NCBI RefSeq assembly: GCF_024227435.1
Contig: NZ_CP100445.1
Coordinates: forward strand, 496,001 to 560,000
DNA: 64,000 bases
Reading direction: 5' to 3'
Source: Natrinema caseinilyticum
GTDB lineage: Archaea; Halobacteriota; Halobacteria; Halobacteriales; Natrialbaceae
Numbering within the stretch: the first letter of the stretch is position 1; every line of letters begins with the position of its first letter. A model generated the notes under the pieces. The model saw only the letters and a list, made by a program, of their open reading frames with translations, searched no databases and was not told the origin of the DNA. Made by a program: the position numbers and the translations under genes. Shown here piece after piece: positions 24,998 to 32,967 of this stretch.

Positions 24998-25866
24998 GCG
25001 TACTCGTCGACGACGAAACGCGCGTCGTGGTACAGGGCATCACCGGCGGCGAAGGAAAGTTCCACGCCGAACAGATGATGGAGTACGGCACCAACGTCGT
25101 TGCCGGTGCGGTCCCCGGCAAGGGCGGCCAGGAGGCGGCCGGCGTCCCCGTCTACGACACGGTTCACGAAGCGGTCGAGGAGGAAAACGCCGACACGTCC
25201 GTGATTTTCGTCCCGCCTGCGTTCGCCGGTGACGCGATATTCGAATCGCTGGATTCCGGTCTCGACCTCGCAGTGGCGATCACCGAAGGCATTCCGACGC
25301 AGGACATGGCGCGGGTCAACAAACGCCTGACCGAAACCGATACGCGCCTCATCGGACCGAATTGTCCCGGTCTCATCACTCCCGGCGAAGCCAAACTGGG
25401 CATTCTCCCGGGCAACATCTTCGCGTCGGGGAACGTCGGCCTCGTGTCCCGGTCGGGGACGCTGACCTACCAGGTGGTCGACAATCTGACCAACCGGGGC
25501 ATCGGCCAGACCACGGCGATCGGGATCGGCGGCGACCCGATCATCGGCACCGACTTCGTCGACGCCCTCGAGCTGTTCGAGAACGACTCCGAAACAGACG
25601 CCATCGTCATGTGCGGCGAGATCGGCGGCGAGGACGAGGAGGAAGCCGCCGCGTTCATCGACGACAACGTCGACACGCCCGTCGCCGGCTTCATCGCCGG
25701 TCGCACGGCCCCACCGGGCAAGCGGATGGGCCACGCCGGCGCGATCGTCTCCGGGTCCGGTACTGGGACGGCGGAAAGCAAAATTTCCGCGCTCAACGAC
25801 GCCGGCGTCCCCGTCGGCGATACCCCCGAGGAAGTCGCCGATCACATCGAAGACTTCCTCGCCTAA
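24994..25866 (+). CDS. sucD: Succinate--CoA ligase subunit alpha
   Basis: 290 residues. A CoA-binding Rossmann domain ([36 protein letters not shown]) is followed by the ligase domain with [17 protein letters not shown] and the phosphohistidine segment [12 protein letters not shown], active-site H247. It carries the phospho-His relay between succinyl-CoA and the nucleotide site on SucC. It overlaps sucC by 4 bp. Confidence 0.97.
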   Translation: MSVLVDDETRVVVQGITGGEGKFHAEQMMEYGTNVVAGAVPGKGGQEAAGVPVYDTVHEAVEEENADTSVIFVPPAFAGDAIFESLDSGLDLAVAITEGIPTQDMARVNKRLTETDTRLIGPNCPGLITPGEAKLGILPGNIFASGNVGLVSRSGTLTYQVVDNLTNRGIGQTTAIGIGGDPIIGTDFVDALELFENDSETDAIVMCGEIGGEDEEEAAAFIDDNVDTPVAGFIAGRTAPPGKRMGHAGAIVSGSGTGTAESKISALNDAGVPVGDTPEEVADHIEDFLA

Positions 25867-26032
25867 CAGTAGCGAGGTCTCGGCGGCCGAGGAGAACCTG
25901 ACCCGCGTCACGGTCTTCGGTCCCACCGTCGACCGGTTTTCGCCTGACCGTCCGTAACCACCCAGGGGACGGCCCGCCCGGCTATCGCTTGCACCACGAT
26001 CTTCGTGTTGGTCGCAGGGCTAATGGCCAGCG

Positions 26033-26188
26033 ATGCCAGTTCGTATCGAGTGTGACGCGTGCGGCTACATACACACGATTCCGGAGCGGACCGATGACCC
26101 GAAAACGGGCGGGACGCGCTGTCCCAACTGTGGCGAACGACCGTTCACCGTTCGTCGGAACGGGCTGCAATGGCATCCCGATCCGTGA
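26033..26188 (+). CDS. Small zinc-ribbon protein, 51 residues
   Basis: A short gene from the ATG at 26033 to a TGA at 26186-26188. The protein starts MPVRIECDACGYIHTIPE and continues to CPNCGERPFTVRR. Two CxxC knuckles 20 residues apart form a zinc ribbon of rubredoxin type, with few low-complexity residues, which is unusual for a random GC-rich frame. An alternative upstream ATG at 26023 is out of frame. Similar tiny ribbon proteins are numerous in haloarchaea and may be regulatory. It lies 166 bp after sucD. Confidence 0.75.
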   Translation: MPVRIECDACGYIHTIPERTDDPKTGGTRCPNCGERPFTVRRNGLQWHPDP

Positions 26189-26338
26189 CCGCGCTCGAGG
26201 CGCGCGGCGAGGTTCGGAACGAACTCGCATCGAACGCACGGCGGGCGGTGATCTAACACGGTGGCGAACGACTACAGTCGCGTCCGGTCCCGACCAACGG
26301 TCACTTCTTCCCTCGCCCCGAAACGAGAACGGACGCGG

Positions 26339-27178
26339 TCAGAACAGTTTGCCGAAGACCGACCGGGGCCAGCCGAAGAAACTCGACGAGTTGTCGTCTT
26401 CCGATTTGGAGTCGGCTTCGCGATGCGCCTCCTCCCCATCGCTGTCCCCGTGTTCGGCCCCGGTGATGTCGGATTCGACCGAGCCAAACTCGATACCCTC
26501 GGGTCTTCGGCGCCGATCGTTCGATTCGGAGGGGTCTCGATCCGATGCCGACATCCGGATGCCGGGAGTGTGATTCTGACTCGATGCCGACGTCCGGTCG
26601 CCGGGAGCGTGATTCTGACTCGATGCCGACGTCGATGGACGATCGCCAGCGGACCGACTTTGACCCGACACGGTGGTGTGGTTGTCTATCGAGAGACTCT
26701 GACTCGAGGCCGTCGGACGGCCGGTGTCGGAGCGAGCGGAAGAAGTAGGAGACGATCCCGTCTCGACCCAGAGGAACTCTTCGCCTTTCGTGCGTCCGGT
26801 GAGCAGGAGATCCGCGAGTTCGTCGTCGTCGGCCAGCAGGTCGTCTGCGATTTTGGGCTCCGGCTCCGGTTCGTCTGCACTCGCGATGATATCTGCTGGA
26901 CTCTCGTCTGCGAGGATGTCGTCGGCACCGTTAGTGTCGGTCGCCTCGGACCGTAGGTGGTCGAAGACTTCAGCCGCCGTTCTATCCTCGACGTCGTCGG
27001 AATTCCGCTTGGTGCCGGATTTCCGTTTGGTGCCGTTTGCATTCCCCTGCTCCGTCGTCGGTCGGCGATCGTTCCCCGCACCGTCGCCGGTCTCGAATTC
27101 CCCGAACAGGTCGTCGACGCTCGAGCCCACTTCGAACGCGCCGTCGCCCGGATTAGTGTCTATTGGGCTATCTGTCAT
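26339..27178 (-). CDS. Acidic, largely disordered hypothetical protein
   Basis: 279 residues from the ATG at 27178 (MTDSPIDTNPGDGAFEVGSS). Three short islands look conserved-like: VDDLFGEFE near the start, a helical LADDDELADLLLTGRTKGEEFLWVE in the middle, and SSFFGWPRSVFGKLF at the very C-terminus, which may be an amphipathic membrane or partner anchor. Between them is Ser/Asp/Asn-rich sequence with a 13-residue repeat (SASSQNHAPGDRT / SASSQNHTPGIRM). No known domain was recognised. The upstream region has a nested palindrome overlapping its likely promoter. Confidence 0.7.
   Translation of the reverse strand: MTDSPIDTNPGDGAFEVGSSVDDLFGEFETGDGAGNDRRPTTEQGNANGTKRKSGTKRNSDDVEDRTAAEVFDHLRSEATDTNGADDILADESPADIIASADEPEPEPKIADDLLADDDELADLLLTGRTKGEEFLWVETGSSPTSSARSDTGRPTASSQSLSIDNHTTVSGQSRSAGDRPSTSASSQNHAPGDRTSASSQNHTPGIRMSASDRDPSESNDRRRRPEGIEFGSVESDITGAEHGDSDGEEAHREADSKSEDDNSSSFFGWPRSVFGKLF
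26566..26640 (-). repeat. 39-bp coding direct repeat
   Basis: Two near-identical units of about 39 bp (each containing GTGATTCTGACTCGATGCCG on the + strand) encode the SASSQNH-type 13-residue repeat of the disordered protein at 26339-27178. A third partial unit follows. Probably slippage. Confidence 0.65.
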
Positions 27179-27207
27179 GACCTCGCTTCTATGGAAGTGG
27201 ATTATCA

Positions 27208-27241
27208 CGTGACTTTAATTTTTGGAAAAATCTCAGTCACG
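27208..27241. promoter_or_regulatory. Nested perfect inverted repeat (putative operator)
   Basis: An outer arm CGTGACT (27208-27214) pairs with AGTCACG (27235-27241), and an inner ATTTTT-GG-AAAAAT (27218-27231) is itself a perfect palindrome. On the minus strand the AT-rich centre is about 37-50 bp before the ATG at 27178, so it covers the expected TATA region of that gene. The element would suit a repressor of the disordered protein gene. Confidence 0.5.
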
Positions 27242-27454
27242 ATAGATGAGAAAAGAGACATATTAGTATTCTGGCCGTGAAATCGAGCTGACGAATCCAG
27301 AAGTTGACAGCCGGTCGATGCCACAGTCCGTCGGGAGACGAAGTGGAAAGCTCGTTTTCGCGAGAGGAGTAGATCGACGGGTTTGGCTCGGTGACACACG
27401 GATCAGTGCCGGCACAAACCCTATTACTGACTCCATTGAATGTGGGCCGTTGTC

Positions 27455-28705
27455 ATGACTGGGATCGAGTACGACGATTTTCTGGACCTCGAGTACGAAC
27501 CCGCGGAGACGGAACTCGTCTGTGAGTTCGCGATCGAGCCGGCTGCGGACATGACCATGGAGGCGGCGGCGAGTCGTGTCGCATCGGAATCCTCGAACGG
27601 AACGTGGGCTGCGTTGCACGTCGACGAGAACGAATTGACGGATCTCGGCGCGGTGGCCTGCGATATCGATGGGAGCGACGTCACGGTCGCCTATCCCGTC
27701 GAACTGTTCGAAGCCGGCAGCATGCCACAGATCCTCTCGTGTATCGCGGGGAACATCCTCGGCATGAAAGCCGTCGACTCGATCCGACTCGAGAACTGCC
27801 GGTGGCCGAAACCGATCGTCGACGGCTTCCCGGGTCCACAGTTCGGGACGAGCGTCGCTCGTGAGAAACTGGACGCGGGCGACCGACCGGTGCTGGCGAC
27901 GGTGCCGAAACCGAAGGTGGGACTATCGACGGACGCCCACGTCGGGATCGGCGAAGCGGCCTGGCGCGGCGGGATCGACCTGTTGAAAGACGACGAGAAC
28001 CTCACCGATCAGGGCTTCAACCCGTTCGTCGACCGGCTCGCGGAGAGCCTCTCGGCCCGCGACCGCGTCCAGGAGGATACCGGGGAGCGGAAGGACTACC
28101 TCGTGAACGTGACCGCAGAGACCGCCGAGATGCTAGAGCGTGTCGACCTCGTGGCGGAACACGGCGGCGGATTCGTGATGGTCGACGTGATAACCTGTGG
28201 GTGGGCCGCCGTTCAGAGCGTCCGCGAGCGGTGCGAAGACCACGGACTGGCCATCCACGCTCATCGCGCGATGCACGCTGCGTTCGACCGGGTCGACTCC
28301 CACGGCGTTTCGATGCGCGTCATCGCCCAGATCGCCCGTCTGTGCGGCGTCGATCACATCCACACCGGGACCGCGGGGTTAGGAAAACTCGAGAACGAAG
28401 ACACGCCGGGAATCAACGCGTGGCTCACGGGACCGTGCCACGGCCTGAATCCCGTTCTTCCCGTCGCATCGGGCGGCCTCCATCCCGGCGTCGTCGACCA
28501 ACTCCTCGATACCCTCGGAACCGATATCGTCGTTCAGGCCGGCGGTGGGGTCCACGGCCACCCCGACGGAACGCTCGCGGGCGCGAAAGCGCTGCGTCAA
28601 TCCGTCGACGCGTCGATGGCCGACGAACGTCTCACCGAGTACGCCGACGACCACCCAGAACTCGCGAGGGCGCTCGAGAAGTGGGGATCCGAGACGCCCC
28701 GATGA
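27455..28705 (+). CDS. rbcL: Ribulose bisphosphate carboxylase, form III large subunit
   Basis: 416 residues from the ATG at 27455. All catalytic positions appear present: K152 and K154 in TVPKPKVGLS; the carbamylated Lys site K178 with D180/E181 in GGIDLLKDDENL; H270/H274 in IHAHRAMH; loop-6 Lys K311 in TGTAGLGKLEN; S339-G-G-L in ASGGLHP; and the phosphate-binding QAGGGVHGHP at 361-370. This pattern is that of a true carboxylase rather than a RuBisCO-like protein. Archaeal form III enzymes use ribulose-1,5-bisphosphate made from AMP or nucleosides, with AMP phosphorylase and ribose-1,5-bisphosphate isomerase; neither partner is in the window. No small subunit is present, as expected for form III. 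Confidence 0.92.
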   Translation: MTGIEYDDFLDLEYEPAETELVCEFAIEPAADMTMEAAASRVASESSNGTWAALHVDENELTDLGAVACDIDGSDVTVAYPVELFEAGSMPQILSCIAGNILGMKAVDSIRLENCRWPKPIVDGFPGPQFGTSVAREKLDAGDRPVLATVPKPKVGLSTDAHVGIGEAAWRGGIDLLKDDENLTDQGFNPFVDRLAESLSARDRVQEDTGERKDYLVNVTAETAEMLERVDLVAEHGGGFVMVDVITCGWAAVQSVRERCEDHGLAIHAHRAMHAAFDRVDSHGVSMRVIAQIARLCGVDHIHTGTAGLGKLENEDTPGINAWLTGPCHGLNPVLPVASGGLHPGVVDQLLDTLGTDIVVQAGGGVHGHPDGTLAGAKALRQSVDASMADERLTEYADDHPELARALEKWGSETPR

Positions 28706-28764
28706 TGGTCGACGGCCTCTGACACCGATCGGTTCGATCGACTTCGACCGAATCTTTCACAGAA

Positions 28765-28780
28765 CTAGACATTCGTCTAG
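28765..28780. promoter_or_regulatory. Perfect inverted repeat just upstream of a TATA box
   Basis: CTAGAC-ATTC-GTCTAG is a 6-4-6 palindrome ending about 5 bp before the TATA element at 28785-28798. The position over the BRE/upstream side of the promoter suits an activator or repressor of the membrane protein gene at 28823. Confidence 0.45.
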
Positions 28781-28784
28781 ATTT

Positions 28785-28798
28785 TAGATATATATTTA
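28785..28798 (+). promoter_or_regulatory. TATA box for the membrane protein gene
   Basis: TAGATATATATTTA is one of the strongest TATA boxes in the window, centred about 30 bp before the ATG at 28823. It favours that start (leaderless) over the in-frame ATG at 28811. Confidence 0.6.
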
Positions 28799-28822
28799 TG
28801 GATATCGTTAATGTATTCCCTC

Positions 28823-29320
28823 ATGGCTTATAAACAGTCACGACAGGGTGGGTTTCCGTCGCCGGTGACCGTCCTCACGACGGTAACGGCGGCGCTGATC
28901 GCGGGGGTGGCACTCGGCGGTGTCTTACACGCGACTGGAAGCCTGCGGTCGGTGGCTGCCGTGTACGGATTGAACGGAATCGTCAACGAATGGACGCTGG
29001 TGTTCTGTCACAGTTTCGTCGCAGCCGGTCCGTTCGTCGCGATCGTAACCCGGCTGGGAAACAGTCGGTCCGTCCCGCGGCCGCTCGCGGAGAGCTATCG
29101 GAATCCGTTTCTCTGTGCCTGCGTGGGTCTGTCGTACGGGGTATTGCTCTGGCTAACCGTCGTAGCGTACGGAGCGCCGGTCGTGCTCGGGTTCGTGACG
29201 GGCCACGCATATCCCGTCCCGCACCACCATTCGGGTAGCTTCTTCGCGCTCCTGTCGTTCGGCGCCGTTCTGGGTGCGTGGTTTCCGTTGCTCAGAGACT
29301 TCTTCACCGACCAGCGATGA
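28823..29320 (+). CDS. Integral membrane protein of unknown function
   Basis: 165 residues from the ATG at 28823. There are four hydrophobic segments: VTVLTTVTAALIAGVALGGV, NEWTLVFCHSFVAAGPFVAI, CACVGLSYGVLLWLTVVAY and FFALLSFGAVLGAWFPLL. His residues are clustered in a loop (YPVPHHHSGSF), and one His lies inside the second segment, which could bind a metal or heme. I do not recognise the family. A strong promoter with a palindrome lies directly upstream. It is separated from RuBisCO by 117 bp and convergent with the dehalogenase. Confidence 0.75.
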   Translation: MAYKQSRQGGFPSPVTVLTTVTAALIAGVALGGVLHATGSLRSVAAVYGLNGIVNEWTLVFCHSFVAAGPFVAIVTRLGNSRSVPRPLAESYRNPFLCACVGLSYGVLLWLTVVAYGAPVVLGFVTGHAYPVPHHHSGSFFALLSFGAVLGAWFPLLRDFFTDQR

Positions 29321-29392
29321 CTGCTCGACGCGACGGAGTCGGCGAGTGGTCGAGCCGATCGTTCGGGGCACCCGATCGCTGTGCGGCCGCCG

Positions 29393-30310
29393 TCAGCTCT
29401 CGTTACTCGCTGCTGTCCGATCGACGAACTCGAGGATCCGTTCGGCGATTTCCGGCCCCGCGTCTTCCTGCAGGAAGTGTGCGGCCTCACCGATCCAGAT
29501 ATCGGGCTGTTCACTCGCGGTGGGGATGAGGTTCCGAAGGGGGTCACGGTTGTCGGACGTAATCGGGTCCTCCTCCGCGAACAGAACGAACGCCGGTTTC
29601 TCCCATTCGGCGAGGCGGTCCCGGGCCTCGGCGAACAACTCGGCTCCCGGGTCGTCCGGCGACTGCGGAATCAGCCCCGGGAACGTCCGCGCGCCCGCCA
29701 TGTACCGTTCGTCGGGGAAGGGTGCACGGTACGCGTCGACCACCTCCTCGGAGAGGTCGCGGTAACAGCCGTTTGCGACCAGCGTCCCGATATCGAGGTC
29801 GTCCGCGGTCGCGACCATCTCCGCGAACGCGTGCCACGTCTCGGTCATCTCCTGCGTTCCGTCGGGTAGCCCCGTATTCATCGGCACGAGACGGGAGAAC
29901 CGATCGGGTTGTTCGGCCGAAAGCGCGAGTCCGAGCAGTCCGCCCCAGTCCTGGCAGACGAGCGTGACGTTCGTCAACTCGAGTTCCTCCACGAACGTCC
30001 GCAGCGCGTCGTAGTGCATCTCGACGGTGTACTGGTCGCGATCCTCGTATCTATCGGAGCGCCCGCAGCCGATCAGGTCCGGGACGACCACGCGGCCGCG
30101 CTCGGCGAGGATCGGCATCATCTTCCGGTAGAGAAACGACCAGGTCGGCTCGCCGTGCAGACAGAGGAACGTCTCCTCGTTCTCGTCGGCAGTCGCGCCA
30201 CCGCCGGTTTCGACGTAGGCCATACGCAATTCGCCCACGTCGACGTACTGCGGCTCGTAGTCGAAATCCGGAACGTCTTCGAATCGGTCCGCTGGCACGC
30301 GGATAACCAT
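29393..30310 (-). CDS. Haloalkane dehalogenase-like alpha/beta hydrolase
   Basis: 305 residues. The alpha/beta-hydrolase core is very like haloalkane dehalogenases of the DhlA/DhmA type: oxyanion segment LCLHGEPTWSFLYRKM, nucleophile elbow VCQDWGGLLG with nucleophile D121 and halide-binding W122, candidate acid D248 in AEEDPITSD and catalytic H278 in EAAHFLQED. W159 in the cap is a candidate second halide ligand. Such enzymes hydrolyse carbon-halogen bonds; epoxide hydrolase is the closest alternative, but the DW after Q and the HGEPTW motif favour dehalogenase. No signal peptide, monocistronic. Confidence 0.87.
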   Translation of the reverse strand: MVIRVPADRFEDVPDFDYEPQYVDVGELRMAYVETGGGATADENEETFLCLHGEPTWSFLYRKMMPILAERGRVVVPDLIGCGRSDRYEDRDQYTVEMHYDALRTFVEELELTNVTLVCQDWGGLLGLALSAEQPDRFSRLVPMNTGLPDGTQEMTETWHAFAEMVATADDLDIGTLVANGCYRDLSEEVVDAYRAPFPDERYMAGARTFPGLIPQSPDDPGAELFAEARDRLAEWEKPAFVLFAEEDPITSDNRDPLRNLIPTASEQPDIWIGEAAHFLQEDAGPEIAERILEFVDRTAASNES

Positions 30311-30480
30311 ACGATGTGATACCGTATACCACTATTCAAAAGTTGGGGAACCGACGTGAACGCCCGGGCCGTTGTTTCGAACCGGTCGTCGACCGTGCAA
30401 ACCCGTTCGGCCGATAACCGGGCCCCCTATCCGTTCTCGAACGACACCTCGAGTCCATTCCGACCGGCGTGACTATCCAA

Positions 30481-30490
30481 AAATATTATA
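30481..30490 (+). promoter_or_regulatory. TATA box of the biotin cluster
   Basis: AAATATTATA is centred about 29 bp upstream of the GTG start of bioB, giving a leaderless or near-leaderless message. No obvious BirA-type operator palindrome was seen. Confidence 0.55.
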
Positions 30491-30514
30491 ATCTCGTTAA
30501 CCGCATCTAGCCGT

Positions 30515-31621
30515 GTGGTTTACGAGACAGGAAACGAGACGGTCGACGATGCTCTCGAGCGGGTCCTGGCCGGCGAGCGACTCGATAGGACCGACGGGAT
30601 TGCCTTGATCGCCCAGCCGGTCGCCCCGCTCGCAGAGGCCGGTGCGGTCGTGCGCGATCACTTCGGTGACGGGACGGTCGACGCCTGCTCCATCGTCAAC
30701 GCGAAGGCGGGCAACTGCGCCGAGGACTGTGGTTTCTGTGCGCAATCGGTCCACTTCGACACGGGAATCGATACCTACGGTTTTCTCGGTCCGGAGAAAA
30801 TTCTCGAGGCCGCGAAACGTGCCGAACGCGACGGTGCCCAACGATTCGGCATCGTCGTCGCAGAAAAAGGCGTCTCGAAGGAACGCCACCCGGGAGAGTG
30901 GGCGGACGTCCTCGAGTCGATCAGGCTCGTTCGCGAGGAGTGCGATCTCGAAGTCGATGCCTCGCTCGGCATCCTCACCCGAGAGGAGGCCGAGATCTTA
31001 GCCGAGGAGGGGATCAACCACTACAATCACAACATCGAGACTTCCCCGCGGTACTTCCCCGAGATCGTCGGCACTCACAGCTTCGAGGATCGAGTGAAGA
31101 CACTCGACGTCGCGAAAGCGGCCGGCATGGACCTCTGTGCGGGAGTCATCCTCGGAATGGGGGAGACCCCGGTCGACCGCGTGGAGGCGGCCGTCGCGCT
31201 ACAGGACATCGGGGTCTCCTCGCTGCCGGTGAACGTTCTCAACCCGGTCGACGGGACGCCACTGGCCGAACGGGGGGCCGATATCACGACCGAAGAAATC
31301 GTCAAGACGGTCGCGGTCTACAAGTTGCTCCACCCCGACGCGCGAGTCCGACTCACCGGCGGCCGCGAGGCCAACCTCGCGCCCGACGAACAACACCTGC
31401 CCCTCGAGGCCGGCGCGGACGGCATCCTCACGGGGGATTATCTCACGACGGAGGGGCAGTCACCGAGGGAGGACCTCGAGATCATCGAACGGGCGGGCTT
31501 AGCGCCCAATATGGAAGTCAACGAGTTCGATCCGGCGGCGGTCGAGGCCCGCAACGACGGCACCGAACAGTCACCGACCGAGACGGTGGCCAGTGCGGGC
31601 GTAGAGTCGAGCGACGACTGA
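30515..31621 (+). CDS. bioB: Biotin synthase
   Basis: 368 residues from a GTG at 30515; the TATA spacing supports this start. It is a radical-SAM enzyme with C68, C72 and C75 in GNCAEDCGFCAQS for the 4Fe-4S cluster. VNAKAG precedes the motif and family signatures follow (YGFLGPEKILEAAKRA, NHYNHNIETSPRYF, VNVLNPVDGTPL, RLTGGREANL). It inserts sulfur into dethiobiotin. The acidic C-terminal tail is unlike bacterial BioB. First gene of the cluster bioB - bioU - bioF - bioD. Confidence 0.96.
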   Translation: MVYETGNETVDDALERVLAGERLDRTDGIALIAQPVAPLAEAGAVVRDHFGDGTVDACSIVNAKAGNCAEDCGFCAQSVHFDTGIDTYGFLGPEKILEAAKRAERDGAQRFGIVVAEKGVSKERHPGEWADVLESIRLVREECDLEVDASLGILTREEAEILAEEGINHYNHNIETSPRYFPEIVGTHSFEDRVKTLDVAKAAGMDLCAGVILGMGETPVDRVEAAVALQDIGVSSLPVNVLNPVDGTPLAERGADITTEEIVKTVAVYKLLHPDARVRLTGGREANLAPDEQHLPLEAGADGILTGDYLTTEGQSPREDLEIIERAGLAPNMEVNEFDPAAVEARNDGTEQSPTETVASAGVESSDD

Positions 31622-31737
31622 CGACCCGTCGATAGCGAACCTGGCACCGACGGACGAACGAGAAACGGGGAACGGACGGATGAATTCGGCACCGATCGAC
31701 GATCGAGAAAACGAACACGACACGAGACACGATACCT

Positions 31738-32790
31738 ATGAACGACATCACGTTTGCGGTACTCGGAACCGGAGGAATCGGCCGACGAGCGCTCGAGGTG
31801 AGCCAGTACAAGGACGCGCTGACACCCGTCGCGGCGTGTGACCGCCACGGCGTCGCGTTCGACTTCGACGGCCTCGAGGTCGACGAACTGCTGGCGGCGA
31901 CGGAGGGCAACATCGACAACGAGGTCAGCACCGACGGCGGGACGGCGACCGCGGAGAGCGGCGTGAAACAACACGGCGAAGACAGGGGCGTCGTCGCGTC
32001 GAGTCAGGCACGAGCCAGCGACGACCCGATTCAGGAGATCATCGACCACGGTGACCGGATCGATGCGGTCTTGCTGGCGCTGCCGAACTACGAACACGAT
32101 TTCATCCCCCGAACGGCCGACCGATTCCTCGAGGGCGGCTACTCGGGAGTCATGATCGACGTCCTCAAGCGCTCGCGCGTGATCGACATGCTCGACGATC
32201 GCAGCGACGGGTTCGAGGACGCGGGCATCACGTTCATCTGCGGTGCGGGTGCGACACCCGGCCTGCTGACCGGCGCCGCTTCGCTCGCGGCCCAATCGTT
32301 CGTCGAGGTCACGGACGTCGACATCTGGTGGGGCGTCGGGCTCAAGTCCGGGTACGAGGACAATCGCGGTACCGTCCGCGAAGACATCGCACACCTCCCG
32401 GAGTACGATATCGAGACCGCCCGCGACCTCTCCGACGAGGAGATCGAAGCGATCATCGACGACCACGACGGGGCCATCGAATTCGAAGACATGGAACACG
32501 CCGACGACGTCCTCCTCGAGCGGGCCGGCGTCTGTGCCGCCGACGACGTTTCCGTCGGCGGAATCCTCGACGTTCGGAACGACGAGAAACCGACGACGAC
32601 CACGGTGCGCGTGACCGGAACGACCTTCGATGGCGAGACGGCGACGAACACGTTCCAGCTCGGGGACGCAACGAGCATGGAGGCGAACGTCAACGGGCCC
32701 GCGCTGGGCTACCTGAAAGCCGGCGTCCGTCGGAACCGCGCCGGCGAGTACGGCGTCTACGGCCCGGCAGAACTGATGCCAGGGTTCTAA
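31738..32790 (+). CDS. bioU: Probable (S)-8-amino-7-oxononanoate-aminating enzyme BioU
   Basis: 350 residues. An N-terminal Rossmann motif, VLGTGGIGRRALEV, is followed by a saccharopine-dehydrogenase-like arrangement: GVMIDVLKRSRVIDML with K144, FICGAGATPGLLTGAASLAAQSF, WWGVGLKSGYEDNRGTVRED, MEHADDVLLE and SMEANVNGPALGYLKAG. These segments resemble cyanobacterial BioU, formerly annotated as saccharopine dehydrogenase-like, which replaces BioA by aminating KAPA to DAPA with the amino group of an active-site Lys. The window has bioB, bioF and bioD around it but no bioA, which fits. Whether K144 is the donor Lys (suicide enzyme) or the enzyme turns over with free lysine cannot be decided here. 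An acidic insert lies at about 55-95. Confidence 0.75.
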   Translation: MNDITFAVLGTGGIGRRALEVSQYKDALTPVAACDRHGVAFDFDGLEVDELLAATEGNIDNEVSTDGGTATAESGVKQHGEDRGVVASSQARASDDPIQEIIDHGDRIDAVLLALPNYEHDFIPRTADRFLEGGYSGVMIDVLKRSRVIDMLDDRSDGFEDAGITFICGAGATPGLLTGAASLAAQSFVEVTDVDIWWGVGLKSGYEDNRGTVREDIAHLPEYDIETARDLSDEEIEAIIDDHDGAIEFEDMEHADDVLLERAGVCAADDVSVGGILDVRNDEKPTTTTVRVTGTTFDGETATNTFQLGDATSMEANVNGPALGYLKAGVRRNRAGEYGVYGPAELMPGF

Positions 32791-32915
32791 CTGCCGCCGC
32801 GATTCCCCTCGCTGCTATTCGTAGAATGAAGCGTACACCGACACCGATCCCGAATCCGCGACGTCTCGACCGAACCGATATCCGAGCGGACCGCCCTCCC
32901 CGCTCGATCCGAACA

Positions 32916-32943
32916 GTGAGAGTGAAACCGTGAGAGTGAAACC
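32916..32943 (+). repeat. Two tandem 14-bp repeats before bioF
   Basis: GTGAGAGTGAAACC occurs twice head-to-tail, directly followed by the GTG at 32944 that would open the longer bioF frame. It could be a slippage product that moves the start signal; its effect is unknown. Confidence 0.6.
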
Positions 32944-32967
32944 GTGGCGCTGACTCCGTATAGGCGA

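Noticed and set aside
31438-32499. 353-codon antisense frame over bioB and bioU
   Set aside because: It spans two convincing genes and their gap on the other strand, with no motif or plausible start signal.
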